64,000 bases of DNA from NCBI GenBank assembly GCA_047495785.1, contig JBLDXI010000001.1:2790001-2854000 (forward strand), read 5' to 3'. The notes below the pieces were generated by a model. The model was not told the origin of the DNA and ran no database searches. It saw nothing but the letters and a program-made list of their open reading frames with translations. The translations under genes and the position numbers were made by a program. Below, piece after piece: positions 1 through 10,529 of this stretch (position 1 is its first letter; each line of letters begins with the position of its first letter). Source of the DNA: Lepidodermella squamata (taxonomy: Eukaryota > Gastrotricha).

Positions 1-382
1 GAATGATAATCATAATGTATAATGTAAACTATATTTCTAAGGGATTCTAAGGTTCTTAGAAATAAATCTCAAGTTCTTAATGTTGCTCTAAGAAACAACT
101 TCAAGAACTAAGAGCTAAGGAAAACTGTGTCAAGAAGTCGATTGAGACCAGAACTCTGGCTGAAGAGCACAACTCAAATTGGACAATCGAGGATTGTGGG
201 CAAGGAAGAATTCGAAGTTAGCTTTACTGACAGAATAGAAATAGCTTCAACAATGGCCAGCTGGTACCTGCTGAATAATGATTTGCTTTTTCAAATCTCA
301 TCTCATCACACTGTGCCGTTGTACCTCAACACCTGGATAGCCATTCTCTACTTAGTGTTCTTAGCTTTATTATGAAATTGCA
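1..382. other. Non-coding left edge
   Basis: No convincing gene is seen. The first 126 bases contain several scattered copies of short words such as TTCTTAG and AAGAAC. An 82-codon open frame at 127-375 has no recognisable domain and is probably chance. The stretch probably belongs either to the decayed element that follows or to an ECM29 intron, because ECM29 exons on the minus strand stop at 974 while the gene is incomplete. Confidence 0.4.
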
Positions 383-846
383 GACAAGAAGCGCTGTCTT
401 CTTTCAACCTATCTGGAGTACCTCGAACACATTCTTGAAGATGCCCCGAAAGAGTGCTTCTACTTACAGCCACGTAATCAAGTTTGGTTCGCGAAGTCAC
501 CTCTCGGCGAGCACACGATGCGAACAATGGTTAGCGAAATGATGTCGTCAAATGGAATTGATGGGCATTTTTCTAATCATTCGCTTAGGGTACTGCGGCG
601 ACAAGGATGTGTGAATTTGGTCTCAATGACTACGAGATTAAGAAATTGACCGGTCATCGGTCAAAAGCCGTGCAAAATTACAAGCGTCCTATGCCGTATA
701 AAATGGCTGCTTCTTCTCGGGCAATTTCGAGCACTTCTACGACAGAAACGCCTGCGCTCAAGCCTGGCGATTCAACTCGTGGAGCCGATGCGGATATGTA
801 TGCGTCTAATTCGATGTTCGATGTTCGAGCCCGTTATCCGAAATAG
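383..846 (+). pseudogene. Decayed tyrosine-recombinase-like (DUF3504/Crypton-type) remnant
   Basis: Two adjacent plus-strand frames together resemble the C-terminal half of the tyrosine recombinase-like domain found in animal Crypton-derived and ZMYM/KIAA1958-type proteins. The first frame (from 383) ends in FSNHSLR, the Arg-box motif. The second frame carries TAATRM, then LTGHRS (the conserved GH box), then a Tyr in NYKRP. They are joined by an apparent single-base deletion at about 590, so the domain is broken between the catalytic Arg box and the His/Tyr part. A TTGCAG just before 383 could be an old splice acceptor. After the Tyr the frame continues in low-complexity Ser/Thr sequence to a stop at 844-846. 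The match is by motif only and the exact family is uncertain. It lies opposite to ECM29 and may sit in one of its introns. Confidence 0.55.
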
Positions 847-973
847 GGTACATTATCTGATTTTAGGAAGATACCGGACTAAGATAACACGTGATAACAG
901 CATTATTTGAAGTACTATGGTGGTTCTTGCAACTTCGCTGCAGAATAAAAAAATTAATCTAAATTTTACCCAC

Positions 974-3900
974 CTGATAGCGGTATAATTTGCCAATTCC
1001 AGCCAAAAGCGACCCAGCAAGCTGTGTATTTCCCGTAGTTGCAGCTTTCGTTTTCTTGAGTGCCTTTTCACGTTTCGCAAAGATGGAACCAAGGCCAGCA
1101 GCGGCTGAAGATTTCGTCAACCAGCTACATTGATCATTAGCCAGTTCCATAAATCTGAAAATGATGCATGTAAACTCCGACGTTAATCACTGGTTAAAAA
1201 GCATAAATACCTGTAGATGAGATCAGGTTGGTTTAAATCTGAGGCCAAAGAGCAGAGTTCTTTGTAGGTATTCAACTTCTGACCCTCCGGCATTTCGCCC
1301 AATTGGCCCTCCTTAAAGACTTCAGTCTGATTCGAAACCGTGAGGTTGACGGTTTTCCGACCCATCAATACGTCAATCAAGGGCTGGAGTTGCTGCTCCT
1401 GATCTTGCTCAGGTACAGCTTCATACATGAAAGCCAACAATTCACACAAACTGAATAAAATAATGGAAAATTGAAATTTCAAATGAAAATTCGAAAAAGT
1501 TGGTTACGTTTGTTGAATGTGAGCGTTGTCTTCCGTAAGCAGATGAAGCATAGCCTGGTTAACCGGGGCGAATTTCGATCGTACTGTTTCGACCAGAGGC
1601 TTCACTTGAACGGCTGATTTCAGGATGACCAGCAACGTGACCAGGCCGCATTCTCGGACAAATTTGCTAGCGTTTCGCAACTGAGTGTTTAATATTTGAT
1701 CGATCGCACGATTCAGATCGCGAATGGACGCCTCTATCAACGGCTGGGTGGTTCCATTTTCACCGCCGAAGTTCAACTTGGTTTTCAGGAGAACGTCATC
1801 CAAAGCATCGTAACTCGCCAAGTCCACAAAAACTAAATTCAATGAAAACAATTTAAATGGGGAGTGCGCTCCAGGTGTAAACTCAAAATATAGTCGAGAA
1901 ATTTGGATTTTTTTCATAGAATCATGGAATTTTTATTGGGTTTGCTCTGGTGCGGCTGCCGCGGCCGCCGTGGCGTTTATCGCCCGCCGTTTTTGCCTCC
2001 ATCCACCACGTTCCAGTGATGTGGAAATGGGTTTGTTGACGTCAACAACGACGCCAACAGCGACGCCAACAACGACGCTAACAACGCCCGGCGTCAACGA
2101 TGCCATTGGCTATCCGGCAACGCTACCGACGCCTACGACACCCATTCAAATACGGTTTCCTAAGCCGCGCGGCCTTGACGACGGCCCGGCGTTCCCGGCT
2201 CCAGGTGCGCTCCAGGTTCGTCTGAAGTGCCGTCGATATCGAAGTGTGATTCAGAAAGGCCGCCAAAATTCGCCGCCTTCTTTTTTTCTCCAATTTTTTG
2301 AAAGTCCAACTGTTGGAAAAAGAAGCACTTCGGTGTCACAGAACTATCGAAAAATTGATGATTGTGGATGAGAAGAAGCGATGGAATTCTATGAGTCGAT
2401 GGTCAAGTTAGTTGAATGATAGGTAGTTCAATCGATTACATGCTTATTAATGATTAATAGCTTCGTAAACAACGACCCGTTACAGAGCATCGTAACTCGC
2501 CAAATCCACAAAAACCGAATTCAATGACAAACATGTAAATGGGCAGTGCGCTACAGGTGTAACATAGTGTGATTCAGAAATGCCTCCCAAATTCTGACGC
2601 CGACTTAGAGAGAAATTGTTAGCAAAGTAAGCACTTCAGTCGATCAACTGTTCAAGGCTGAAATTTATAACTTATTTCTATCTAATAACTGAGATTATTT
2701 TCGATTTTCGAACGACAATTCATTCTATTCCTATGAAGTCGGATAGAAATGTATTTCATGTCGACTTTATTGACTAATTTTTGTCCGAAATCGCTGAAGA
2801 TCGAGCGTTTTATGCTGTAGGTCTCGTCTGTCTCTTCTTTGCCTAGCCCGAGCTCGCCAACAAGACGCTTACTGGTCGAGAGCCGTCGAACGCGAAGGGG
2901 AGAAGAACGAGAATTGGCAGCTGGATGGATCCTCAACGCGGTGAAGCTATCTCTGTTTTCTGTCTGATTTCTCATCTGATAGTTGTGAATTAACAGCTCA
3001 CATCCGTCCGTGAGATTTTTGTTTCCTTGATGTGATTTGACGTGTTGAACATAAACAACTAAACGCCAACTTCAAGCCCTATACAATTTACTCCTATAAT
3101 CTATAATTGTACAGTGTTATGATTGGTTAGGAACGTTCTGGAAACTTCTATACCCTTGTTCTAGTATGTTCGATTCCCGCCATGTAACCATATATAAAGT
3201 CACTGATTTATCGAAATAAACAAGATTGAAGTTTGCTCAAGTAGTCTTGTGTTTGACTCTTACACCTTTGCTCACGCCTAAGACGCTCCAAATCCAGTTT
3301 TACGCAACCTTTTACGTCAGCGCCTCAAAGTCCAGGAGGAGGAGGAGCAACAAAAGAGGGGGAGACAGCGCCTAGCGGAACAAGAGCGGGACATTGAACG
3401 CGGTCTGGTGGCGGCACGTAAAATAATGAGGCACAACAAAAGGCCGAAATTTGCTGTGTTACAACGGTAACCACTATTACGAGGCCAACGCGAAGAGTGG
3501 TCAGCAATTTAAAACTGAATCGCGAATCTTTTACGCTCTTACTATCCATTCTGTCCGATCTCTGCACTGGGAGGTTAATTCCGCAAGATGCATTCACTGA
3601 TTTGATTGACTGATAATTAACACTGATAACATGATTTTCCCTTTTCGAACATGGGCCTATCAAACGGCAAAGGAAAATACTTCTGTTAAATCTTCAAATT
3701 ACTTGGTGCTGCTGCCGTGTGGACCACATTTCCCGAAATAAATTTCTGCCATACATATGTCTTTTTTGTATTTTGCCATTACACTTAGTCTTAGATTCGC
3801 GTGGAGGTAAACAACGAGGCTCCGCAGGAAAAACGGGGACATTTGCAGCCTGACGGCCAACTATGGCCTAGGGACCCAATAACTGGACGTTATTTTCAAA

Positions 3901-6900
3901 TAATAAAGTTTTCCGCAAACCACTTGTAGTTGGAATTATTCCTGAAAGATCCGAAGTTAAATGAACCTGTACCTTTACCGGATCCTGCTTCCGCGCCAAT
4001 ACAACTTACATCGGGCTACTCGAAGCTTTGCAAGCCAACGGAAACTTAATTCCAAACGTCGTCATGGGTGACGGGTCTAGGGCTATCTCAAAAGCGGTTT
4101 AAAAGGGCTTAAAATTCGCTGGGCAAGACGGTTTCGGTAGTAACCCTCTGAAAGACGGTAAAGAACCAGATTCAGTACCTCCGCCCCCAGTCGGAAAGCC
4201 GCAGTCGAGTTCCGGCGCTAATTCTAAAGTTGACCCGGCACCCGGCTAGTTCGTCGACGACGCGTCTTTACACAAGTTTGAGTTGCTATCGCAGAACGAA
4301 TACCTTCCTGAAGAGAAAGGCCGCTGAAGAGACGGTGAAACATCTCCAACTGAAAAATCACCTGACAGAGATTCAAATTGAGAACGCCCTGGTTCGCCAA
4401 GAGCTCTCCACTTTAATGATTCATCGACTAAAAAACAGCATCGCTGTCGAAACAGGTTTTTTCGTGCTGGCGAACTTGCTTAGCGAAGGGGAGACTGTGG
4501 GTGGTCTCATTCAGGTTCGATGCGTCCAATGTCCGCAAAAGACGTTGAGCAAAAAAATGGCGTCATATTGAACCGCGCAGATGTGTCGCAACGCGGCGGG
4601 GAAAGCTATCGAAAATCCAAAGTTGGGAGGTCACGACGAAGAATTATGAAAAGTGACCAAATTTGATGCTCGCTCTGCTAGTCTCAAAAGTTACTGAGTG
4701 TCATGTAATTGGCAGAAGCCACGATCTTGAGTCGATTAGTCAAGAAGTCGCGATTCACTGGAACGGACCATAAGTGATGGTCTCGTCATAAAAGTCATTC
4801 AAGCCAGATTTAACGGTGGAGTATTAGTGATATGATTTGAATTATGCGCAGTTACGAACTAGTTCCTGTTGTAGTTGTGCAGCTCCTCGAATTTTTCCTT
4901 TTGCAGCTGGGAATTTCCCAACTTTCCCAACTTATCAACGCGATTTCCGCAGCCCACTAGTGTTTTCCCATGATTTACCACACACATTTGCGCTATTTCT
5001 GCATCTTTTGCAGGCCTATTAAAAAACACAGAATTTTTTCCATGGCCTCATGCGCTTATTTTTGGCGCGGTACGACGCCCTTTCTGAATCACATCTTACG
5101 ATATGTTTCCCTATTTACGGAGAATTAAACTTACATGTGTCGGCATTTGCGTTAGACAGTGGGCCAAGGGTAAGGTCAACTATCGCTTGAGCTATCCACA
5201 TGTAGATATCTTCATCGGGCGCAATCGAAAACAGCTTATCAATCGCCTTCCACTTCGCCTTCTCGCCCACTTCACTCGAATCTAACATCGAACAACCAAA
5301 CCGACCATAGGCCTGGATCGCCCAGGGCCTTAGACGAGCTTCTTTAGTCGCAAGAGCCTTCGTCCAAGATTCGCCGACCAAATCAACCAGATTTTCGCAA
5401 TTCCATAACGGGAAGTACAACGAAACAACAGAAGTTGCTTTCAGAGCCACCAATCGATCAGCCGCATCGGGTTGGCTCTTTAAGATGGACGCCAACTCAT
5501 TCTCGAAAAACTTCCCATCTTTTAAAACCGCTGGAATCAGCGAAGTTTTGCCTTGTCTGATCAATGTTAGGACGAGATGGGACAAACACAACAGTCCAAT
5601 AGGTTTCCGCTCGAATTGAGACAGCGGATCGTTTTCATTTGCTAATAAATCAGTCGATAATGCCCTCACAGCTCCGTAGAGCTGGCAAAACAGCTCAACG
5701 GTATCGAAATTACTCGTTGAAATCGCAAAAGATTGACAAGACGGTAAAATTGATCGTAAAATCGCACTTTTCTGGGCTAGGATCGCAATCGGCATAGCTT
5801 TGACCAACTCAGTTAGCAAAAAGAGGACAAGAGCTTCAGATTGACATTTCAAAATATCGATTAAAATCGACGAGTATAGGTCGAAAATTAGCGCAGCTCG
5901 TTCCGAAGGACAAGCGGTTAAAAATCGGAATAAATACGGAGAACTGCGTTGCAAATCTTGAAATTGAAGCGTGGCGACTAACACGTCAGTAGGAGGAGCA
6001 TTCGCCTCAGAGACCACGAGAATCGTTCGCAAATACAGGGCGATTAACGAACAAGTTTGACCAGAAAATGGCAGACTGTTATTGCCAAAGGTCAACGCGA
6101 ATTCCGGGTTCGATTTGCCGTTGTTGAATTGCTCGTGAAAATACGCTAAAATCTCGTGAAATTTCGGCATTTGCGGTTCAGGCCTGAGCGGATTCGCAAC
6201 GCCAGAAACTAAGCTATCAGGCTGCTCATCGCGCGGCAGGTATGGCTCAAATAGCGCCTTAGTACACTCGCTTCGAAAATCAGGGTCAGCTTTAGACCCC
6301 AGCTGAACAAGCAAAAATCGACTCGCTAAATGGTTAGCTGGTAGCAAACGAAGATATCGCAGCGAAAGTCTCGCGGCTCGTTTAGATTTAATTGAACACA
6401 TGGCTACAACTTCTGCAAAGGCTTTGTCACGATTAGCCGGTTGAATTTGTTGACAAATCGCTGGGGCGAGCGCGTTCAGGGCCAATTCAATGTCTTCGCC
6501 ATAGAAAAATTCGCCCTGTTGGTCCATTTGCTGAATCAGTTTGAACATACTGAGGACCAGGTCGAAATTCGCTTCTATCAAACTCGGAAAACGAGAGAAC
6601 AGCTTCCCAACAGCGGAATAAGCCAGTGGTTTCGACGATTCGTCGTCAGATTGCTTCAAAACCTGAGCGAAAGCGGTTGATAACAGCGGCGCTAGAGGGG
6701 CGATTTTCTCCCAAAGCCAGGCATCCAGCCAGGTGTGAGCGAACTGCAGCATTGTCTGCTTCAATTTCGTATTAGAATTTGTCGAAAATAACGTTTCAAA
6801 TAACAATGGAACGCAACGAGATCTGAGATCGCAAGTTGTCTGTGACGAAAATTTCGCAATTGCTGGTAGCAGTTTCAATCGGAGCCGCAAATCAGCCGGA

Positions 6901-7883
6901 GCCATAAGATTTGCCTGGGCTGCTCCAGCCGGCGCTGATTGAGGTCTTAAAAGGAAAAAAGAACAAAATAAATTATAAACTATAACATAAAATTTGACAT
7001 ACCTTTGTTGATTGTTGCCTAAATAGAGCGTGATCAGCGATTCGAGAATGGGTTGGCTTGTAGTCCAGTTGATTTCGTTATTCAAATGCCGCATTTGAAC
7101 TTCAGCGTAACTCGCAACTCGCCCAGTCGAGTCGGAAGTTGCGATCAAATAATGCATGGCAAACTGCTCGAATGAATATTTCGGAATTTTAGCCTCAGTT
7201 GAGGTCGAGATTGAACTTTTCAAGGAGCAGTATACTGTCAGCAGGTTAATTGTAGCCATTTTCAAAATCTCCAAATCGTCCAGTAAATTCGTGTCAGCCA
7301 TCGCTTTCTCTTCAGCCTGGCTTAGGCAGGGCAAAGTCGGACCCAGAGTTACACCGTATGGAAATAGAAGAATGACAAGAAGAACTCGAGAAACTGGTTG
7401 AGAAATCTCAATATCGCCCAATTTACACTTTTCCATGGCAGCCTTTTCGGCTCCTATCTGTCTGAGACAAGAGGCGAGCAGAAACGTGAAGAGAGATAAA
7501 TCGACGGTCGGGGACAAACTAGGCTTCGAAAGCACCATGGGCAATAGTTCAGCGGCTTGTTCTGGAGAAGCGCGTTTCAGCCCCATACGAATGTAAACTT
7601 TTGCGAAATTTACGAGTAAAAGTGAACATGACCGATCGTCCAGCATTGCTAACAACTCAGCTAGCGGCACTTTCACAGTTTGATCGGCTTGCAATCGCTT
7701 ATTGACATGTGATAAAATTTCAACAACTTTGTTTTTCACACCTTCGCCCGGAGTTGGGGATAAATAGCTCAGAACTTTGACCAAATATTGGTCGATCAGC
7801 CGTTGAGTATCGTCAGCTAAGGCTATTTTGAAGAATATAGCCTCCAATCGCTCTATTTGCTCATTTCCAGTAGCTACAGCCAT
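974..7883 (-). CDS. ECM29: Proteasome adaptor and scaffold protein ECM29, 5' part (1,146 residues, runs off left edge)
   Basis: ECM29 is a HEAT-repeat protein that binds the 26S proteasome, tethers the 19S and 20S parts and links proteasomes to other compartments. Exons on the minus strand are 7883-7003, 6945-5135, 1832-1508, 1450-1211 and 1154-974; reading phase is kept across all junctions. The N-terminus (IERLEAIFFKIALADDTQ) and the block TYKELCSLASDLNQPDLIYR followed by FMELAN and LYRYQ match the family closely. The protein is all-helical with no membrane segment. Animal ECM29 is about 1,800 residues, so roughly 650 C-terminal residues are missing; the last exon ends in a good donor (CAG|GTGGGT), so the gene should continue left of the window. 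Introns are 56-57 bases except one of 3,302 bases (1833-5134) filled with mobile-element debris. The 57-base intron at 6946-7002 is in frame and stop-free. The start lies 237 bp downstream of NDUFA9. Confidence 0.9.
2037..2100. repeat. Degenerate ACGCCAACA-type tandem repeat
   Basis: About six imperfect units of the form ACGCCAACA/ACGACGCTAACA run in tandem inside the large ECM29 intron. In one plus frame they read as Thr-Pro-rich sequence (open frame 1970-2371), but no domain supports a real protein. Confidence 0.55.
2486..2563. repeat. Diverged direct copy of the ECM29 exon start and its splice acceptor (source 1804-1880)
   Basis: Bases 2486-2563 repeat 1804-1880 with scattered differences: both carry GCATCGTAACTCGCCAA, CCACAAAAAC, then an AATTCAATGA run and a GCGCT.CAGGTGTAA tail. 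The 1804-1880 copy holds the start of the third ECM29 exon (1832) and the intron end. The second copy lies about 650 bases upstream of it in the same intron. In the copy the minus-strand acceptor reads TTCGG instead of TTTAG, so the AG is lost and it is probably not used. Confidence 0.75.
3190..3475 (+). mobile_element. Possible LTR end and Gag-like fragment
   Basis: ATATATAAAG at about 3190 followed by AATAAA at about 3217 and a TCTTACA end near 3265 resembles the promoter-polyA core of a long terminal repeat. It is followed by a short plus-strand open stretch to 3475 that is strongly charged and coiled-coil-like (glutamate, glutamine and arginine rich: QEEEEQQKRGRQRLAEQERD). No primer-binding site, protease or reverse transcriptase was found. 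It could instead be an unrelated low-complexity stretch. Confidence 0.25.
3980..4100 (+). pseudogene. Possible MULE-type transposase fragment
   Basis: A plus-strand frame reads TTYIGLLEAL, a short linker, then PNVVMGDGSRAISKAV before a stop. This order (a Tyr-containing helix, then hydrophobic residues before a D-G-S/A-x-A-I motif) resembles the DDE core of Mutator-like transposases. It is interrupted by stops on both sides. A weakly open stretch with charged helices follows at 4230-4571. The evidence is a short motif only. Confidence 0.3.
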
Positions 7884-8119
7884 TTTAAAGCTCTACGCAA
7901 GAAAATTTGGAAATCAGTCAAGTTTTATTTTAAAACAATCGCCGTTTTTTTCAAGATGAGCTGAACAAACGGGAGTCCACAATAAACTTTTATTTTATTT
8001 TGAAAAGAGCAACCACAGTGCTCGTTTTTTCACATTTCTATCAGGAGTCGTAACTAGGTTTAGTCACTGCGGTGGCAGAAATAATGTAGCGGTGGTGCGT
8101 ATAATTCTGAAGGAACTTA
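7884..8119 (-). promoter_or_regulatory. NDUFA9-ECM29 intergenic spacer, operon-like
   Basis: The NDUFA9 stop and the ECM29 start are 237 bp apart on the same strand. Reading in gene direction there are AATAAA signals near 7990 and 7930, a U-rich stretch, and then TTTTCTTGCGTAG ending 10 bases before the ECM29 ATG. This looks like a splice acceptor with no room for its own promoter and cis donor, as in trans-spliced downstream genes of operons. A short 5'UTR intron is the alternative. Confidence 0.4.
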
Positions 8120-9458
8120 TCAATGATTAGGAGGAGCGACGATCGGAGGAAAAACGGGGTCGGGGAAAGTACCGACCGCCTCTTGGTAGTAAGAATATTG
8201 ACGGTATGGCCGCAGATGCCACGGCCAGCGGTTTTCAATACGAGCCAATTTAACACCCAAATCTTCAAACGTAGCAACTCCAGTCAAATGATCAGTATGA
8301 TGTTCCTACATTAAAAAATCGAATCGATTTCTCATCTCCATCTGTAATAGCTTACCCTTTCAAGACGATCCAAATCAAACGGGAAACGCTGAGTCGGAAT
8401 CCAGCTTAAAAGTTCCAGTTGCATCTTGAATAACGGATTGATCGGAATCTTTTCGATGCCGTTTACCCACCGGAGAATCGAGTACATATAGTCAACCAAA
8501 TCTCCAAGGTAATATCGATACGGTCTAATCAAATCAATCTTTATTTAGTTGATTGAAATTGATATAAATTTGTCGTTACCCAACAGCTTCGAAGACTTTT
8601 CCATCCGAATCAGGGGCAGTAATTGCTTTCATTACACCTCGAGCAACATCACCGACCTGAAATAACCATTTAATGTCAGTTATACAGATATTGCTGCAAA
8701 ATTACATAGATGGGCTGCTTGATAGTTTCCATTCCTCTCTTCCACAAAGGCAAAGTTCGGAACATGCGCCGGAAGGGAGAGCGATAATAATGCAAAAACC
8801 TGTCTTCTTCGCCGTAGATGTCACTAGGACGGATAATGATGGCTTGGGGAAACTCTTGGCGAACCGCATCTTCGCCCTCAGCTTTGGTTATCAAAAAGCG
8901 AGACGGCTCGTGTGTAATGAGGGTCTCCGGTTGCCTGCTAGCATTTATCGTTGAGAAATGAATAAGACGCTTAACGCCGCATTCACGGGCAATGCGTGCG
9001 ATTTTCTGCGCCGTTTTAACATTCACGTTATACAGAGAGAAATTCTTGGTAGGCGCATCGGCTCCAATTAAGTTGACGACGACGTTAGAATAAAGCATGG
9101 ATTTCCTAATAGAATCTTCATCGTGTGCGTGGAACGGGACGTAGTTAATTTGTCCCAGATCTCCCATTAGCTTCAAATCGCGAACCCAGTATTGCTCACC
9201 GCGATAAGGAATAACCAACTGGGTACCAATCTTGGCCAGCTCATTGACGACGTAGCGGCCAACAAAGCCAGATGAACCGAAAACAGTGCATGTAATGCCG
9301 GGATAAGAAGCACGGGCACCGGCTCCACGTGGAACTGACGCCAAGAAAGGTTCGCCATTGTGATCCCAGTTGGCACGATCAGAGACTTTCACAGTTTTCT
9401 CGCTGGCAAGACAGGCGCGGGAGGATGATGCGAACGATCGCTTCAACACCACAGCCAT
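8120..9458 (-). CDS. NDUFA9: NADH dehydrogenase (ubiquinone) 1 alpha subcomplex subunit 9, mitochondrial (394 residues)
   Basis: This is the accessory 39-kDa subunit of respiratory complex I, a short-chain dehydrogenase-like protein of the mitochondrial inner membrane that binds NADPH near the matrix arm junction. Exons on minus are 9458-8706, 8656-8580, 8524-8356 and 8305-8120 and stay in phase. The N-terminus is basic and Ser-rich (LKRSFASSSRACLA), fitting a mitochondrial presequence. The Rossmann nucleotide loop GSSGFVG lies at about residues 59-65. Further family blocks are NVVVNLIGADAPTKNFS, RLIHFS and RPSDIYGEEDRFLHYY. The length is close to the usual 370-400. A 47-base intron at 9461-9507 (CAG|GTAAAT ... 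TTCTTCAG) lies in the 5'UTR two bases before the ATG. ECM29 follows 237 bp downstream on the same strand. Confidence 0.95.
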
Positions 9459-9508
9459 TCCTGAAGAATAAACTAGAATAATTCAAGTGAAAAAAATCAG
9501 TATTTACC

Positions 9509-10412
9509 TGAGCTAGCAAACAGGACACTATTGCTCATGCTCAACTGGTAGTAATGTCCACTATGATGAGTAATTTATAACGAGTTAAATCGGTATCTCT
9601 TACTCTCAAATATTCCACACAAAGCCACACAGATAATAGAGAGAACAGAGTAAAAGTCCCGAAATGAAAACTTCATAGAGATTGACTAAAGTGGGTCAAT
9701 AGCTACGATCAAATAGGCCCAAGAAAAGACAAGATAATTTGAGAACAACGCCAACTACCAACAACTGTTGCAGATTGCAAATTTGAATGGCGAAAGCCGA
9801 AAGTATGCGGAATAGAGCGAAGAGCTCGCTTCTCGTCAGTCTTGTAGCTTGAAGCAAAAATATGGCTCTCTCTCTCTCGCTCTCAGCTTTCACACACAGG
9901 AGGTAAAGGGGTTTAGGATGAGGATTAGACGTACGGTGTACCGGCAAAAGTCCATGGCTGTGCCTAGGTAATCGAATCCACCCAACATGCAACATGCAAC
10001 TGTGCCTAATTTTCGTGGTGTCACCCACGGCAAGGCCCGTTGGGCAAGAATGTGGCCAGAAATCCCGGCAAAAAATCAGGATCATCGGGATTTTTTTGAA
10101 GCTCACACTGATACAACAATTAATGTGAAGATAAATACGAGATATTATTTTTCAAACTATTTTGTCATATGTATGTAAATTAATTATTTGGATAATTATA
10201 TTGTATTTCCGACATCATTTTCGCCGAGGTAAATTAGAAGAAAAACCCGCGCGTTTTTTTTTCTCGCGAGGACGTGAGGATAGTCTTCAGTATTGAGGCT
10301 TTGCCAACCAACCGGAGCTGAGTTTATCGAATTGGATGAGTCATCGAATTGAGATCAACTTCATTTAATAACATCAACTGATCTCAACTTGCACTGCATT
10401 GCTATCTTGACA
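9509..10412. other. Non-coding upstream region of NDUFA9
   Basis: This presumably holds the NDUFA9 promoter. It contains a short (CT)n run near 9870-9890 and a small inverted pair, AATCCCG and CGGGATT, at 10061-10092. A 136-codon minus-strand frame at 9696-10106 has no domain and is low in conservation features. No gene is supported. Confidence 0.5.
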
Positions 10413-10520
10413 GGGCCGGATCAAGTAAGGCAAGTAAGCCAGTTGACTTAGGGCCCGACTGTATCCTGAACAGATAATAGGTTGCGAACCAAGCGGCGAA
10501 AAATTACGGAGCGCTGCTCC
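10413..10520. mobile_element. hAT-like transposon end remnant
   Basis: The sequence CAGGGCCGGATCAAGTAAGG followed by a TTGACTTAGGGCCCG block is typical of the terminal repeats of many hAT elements (CAGGGCCGG... ...GGGCCC). It continues into a small perfect stem CGGAGC-gct-GCTCCG at about 10509-10523. No matching opposite end or 8-bp target duplication was found, so it is probably a solo or truncated copy. Confidence 0.45.
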
Positions 10521-10529
10521 GACAGAAAC

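Larger units (their letters stand above)
2244..5097. mobile_element. Candidate DNA-transposon insertion bounded by inverted GTGTGATTCAGAAAGG-type ends
   Basis: A GTGTGATTCAGAAAGGC motif occurs at about 2244 (and again at about 2567 as GTGTGATTCAGAAATGC). Its inverse complement GCCCTTTCTGAATCACAT occurs at 5077-5094. Similarity extends a little further inward (GCGCCAAAA-type words). The 2.5-2.85 kb between them carries a possible transposase fragment (about 3980-4100) and other debris, and all of it sits in the large ECM29 intron. This is read as a decayed terminal-inverted-repeat element, possibly nested with a retroelement. No target-site duplication was established. Confidence 0.4.

Noticed and set aside
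1970-2371. 133-codon plus-strand frame in the ECM29 intron
   Set aside because: It is built on a tandem repeat and a duplicated segment, lacks any domain and lies antisense within the intron.
3160-3185. GTTCGATTCCCGCC, a tRNA B-box-like word
   Set aside because: No A box at the right distance and no cloverleaf or acceptor stem can be drawn; it lies in an LTR-like stretch.
3325-3663. 112-codon minus-strand frame with a Pro-rich end
   Set aside because: It is antisense to the Gag-like charged stretch and has no domain of its own.
9696-10106. 136-codon minus-strand frame upstream of NDUFA9
   Set aside because: It lacks similarity, includes a (CT)n run and would overlap the promoter; no splice structure supports it.
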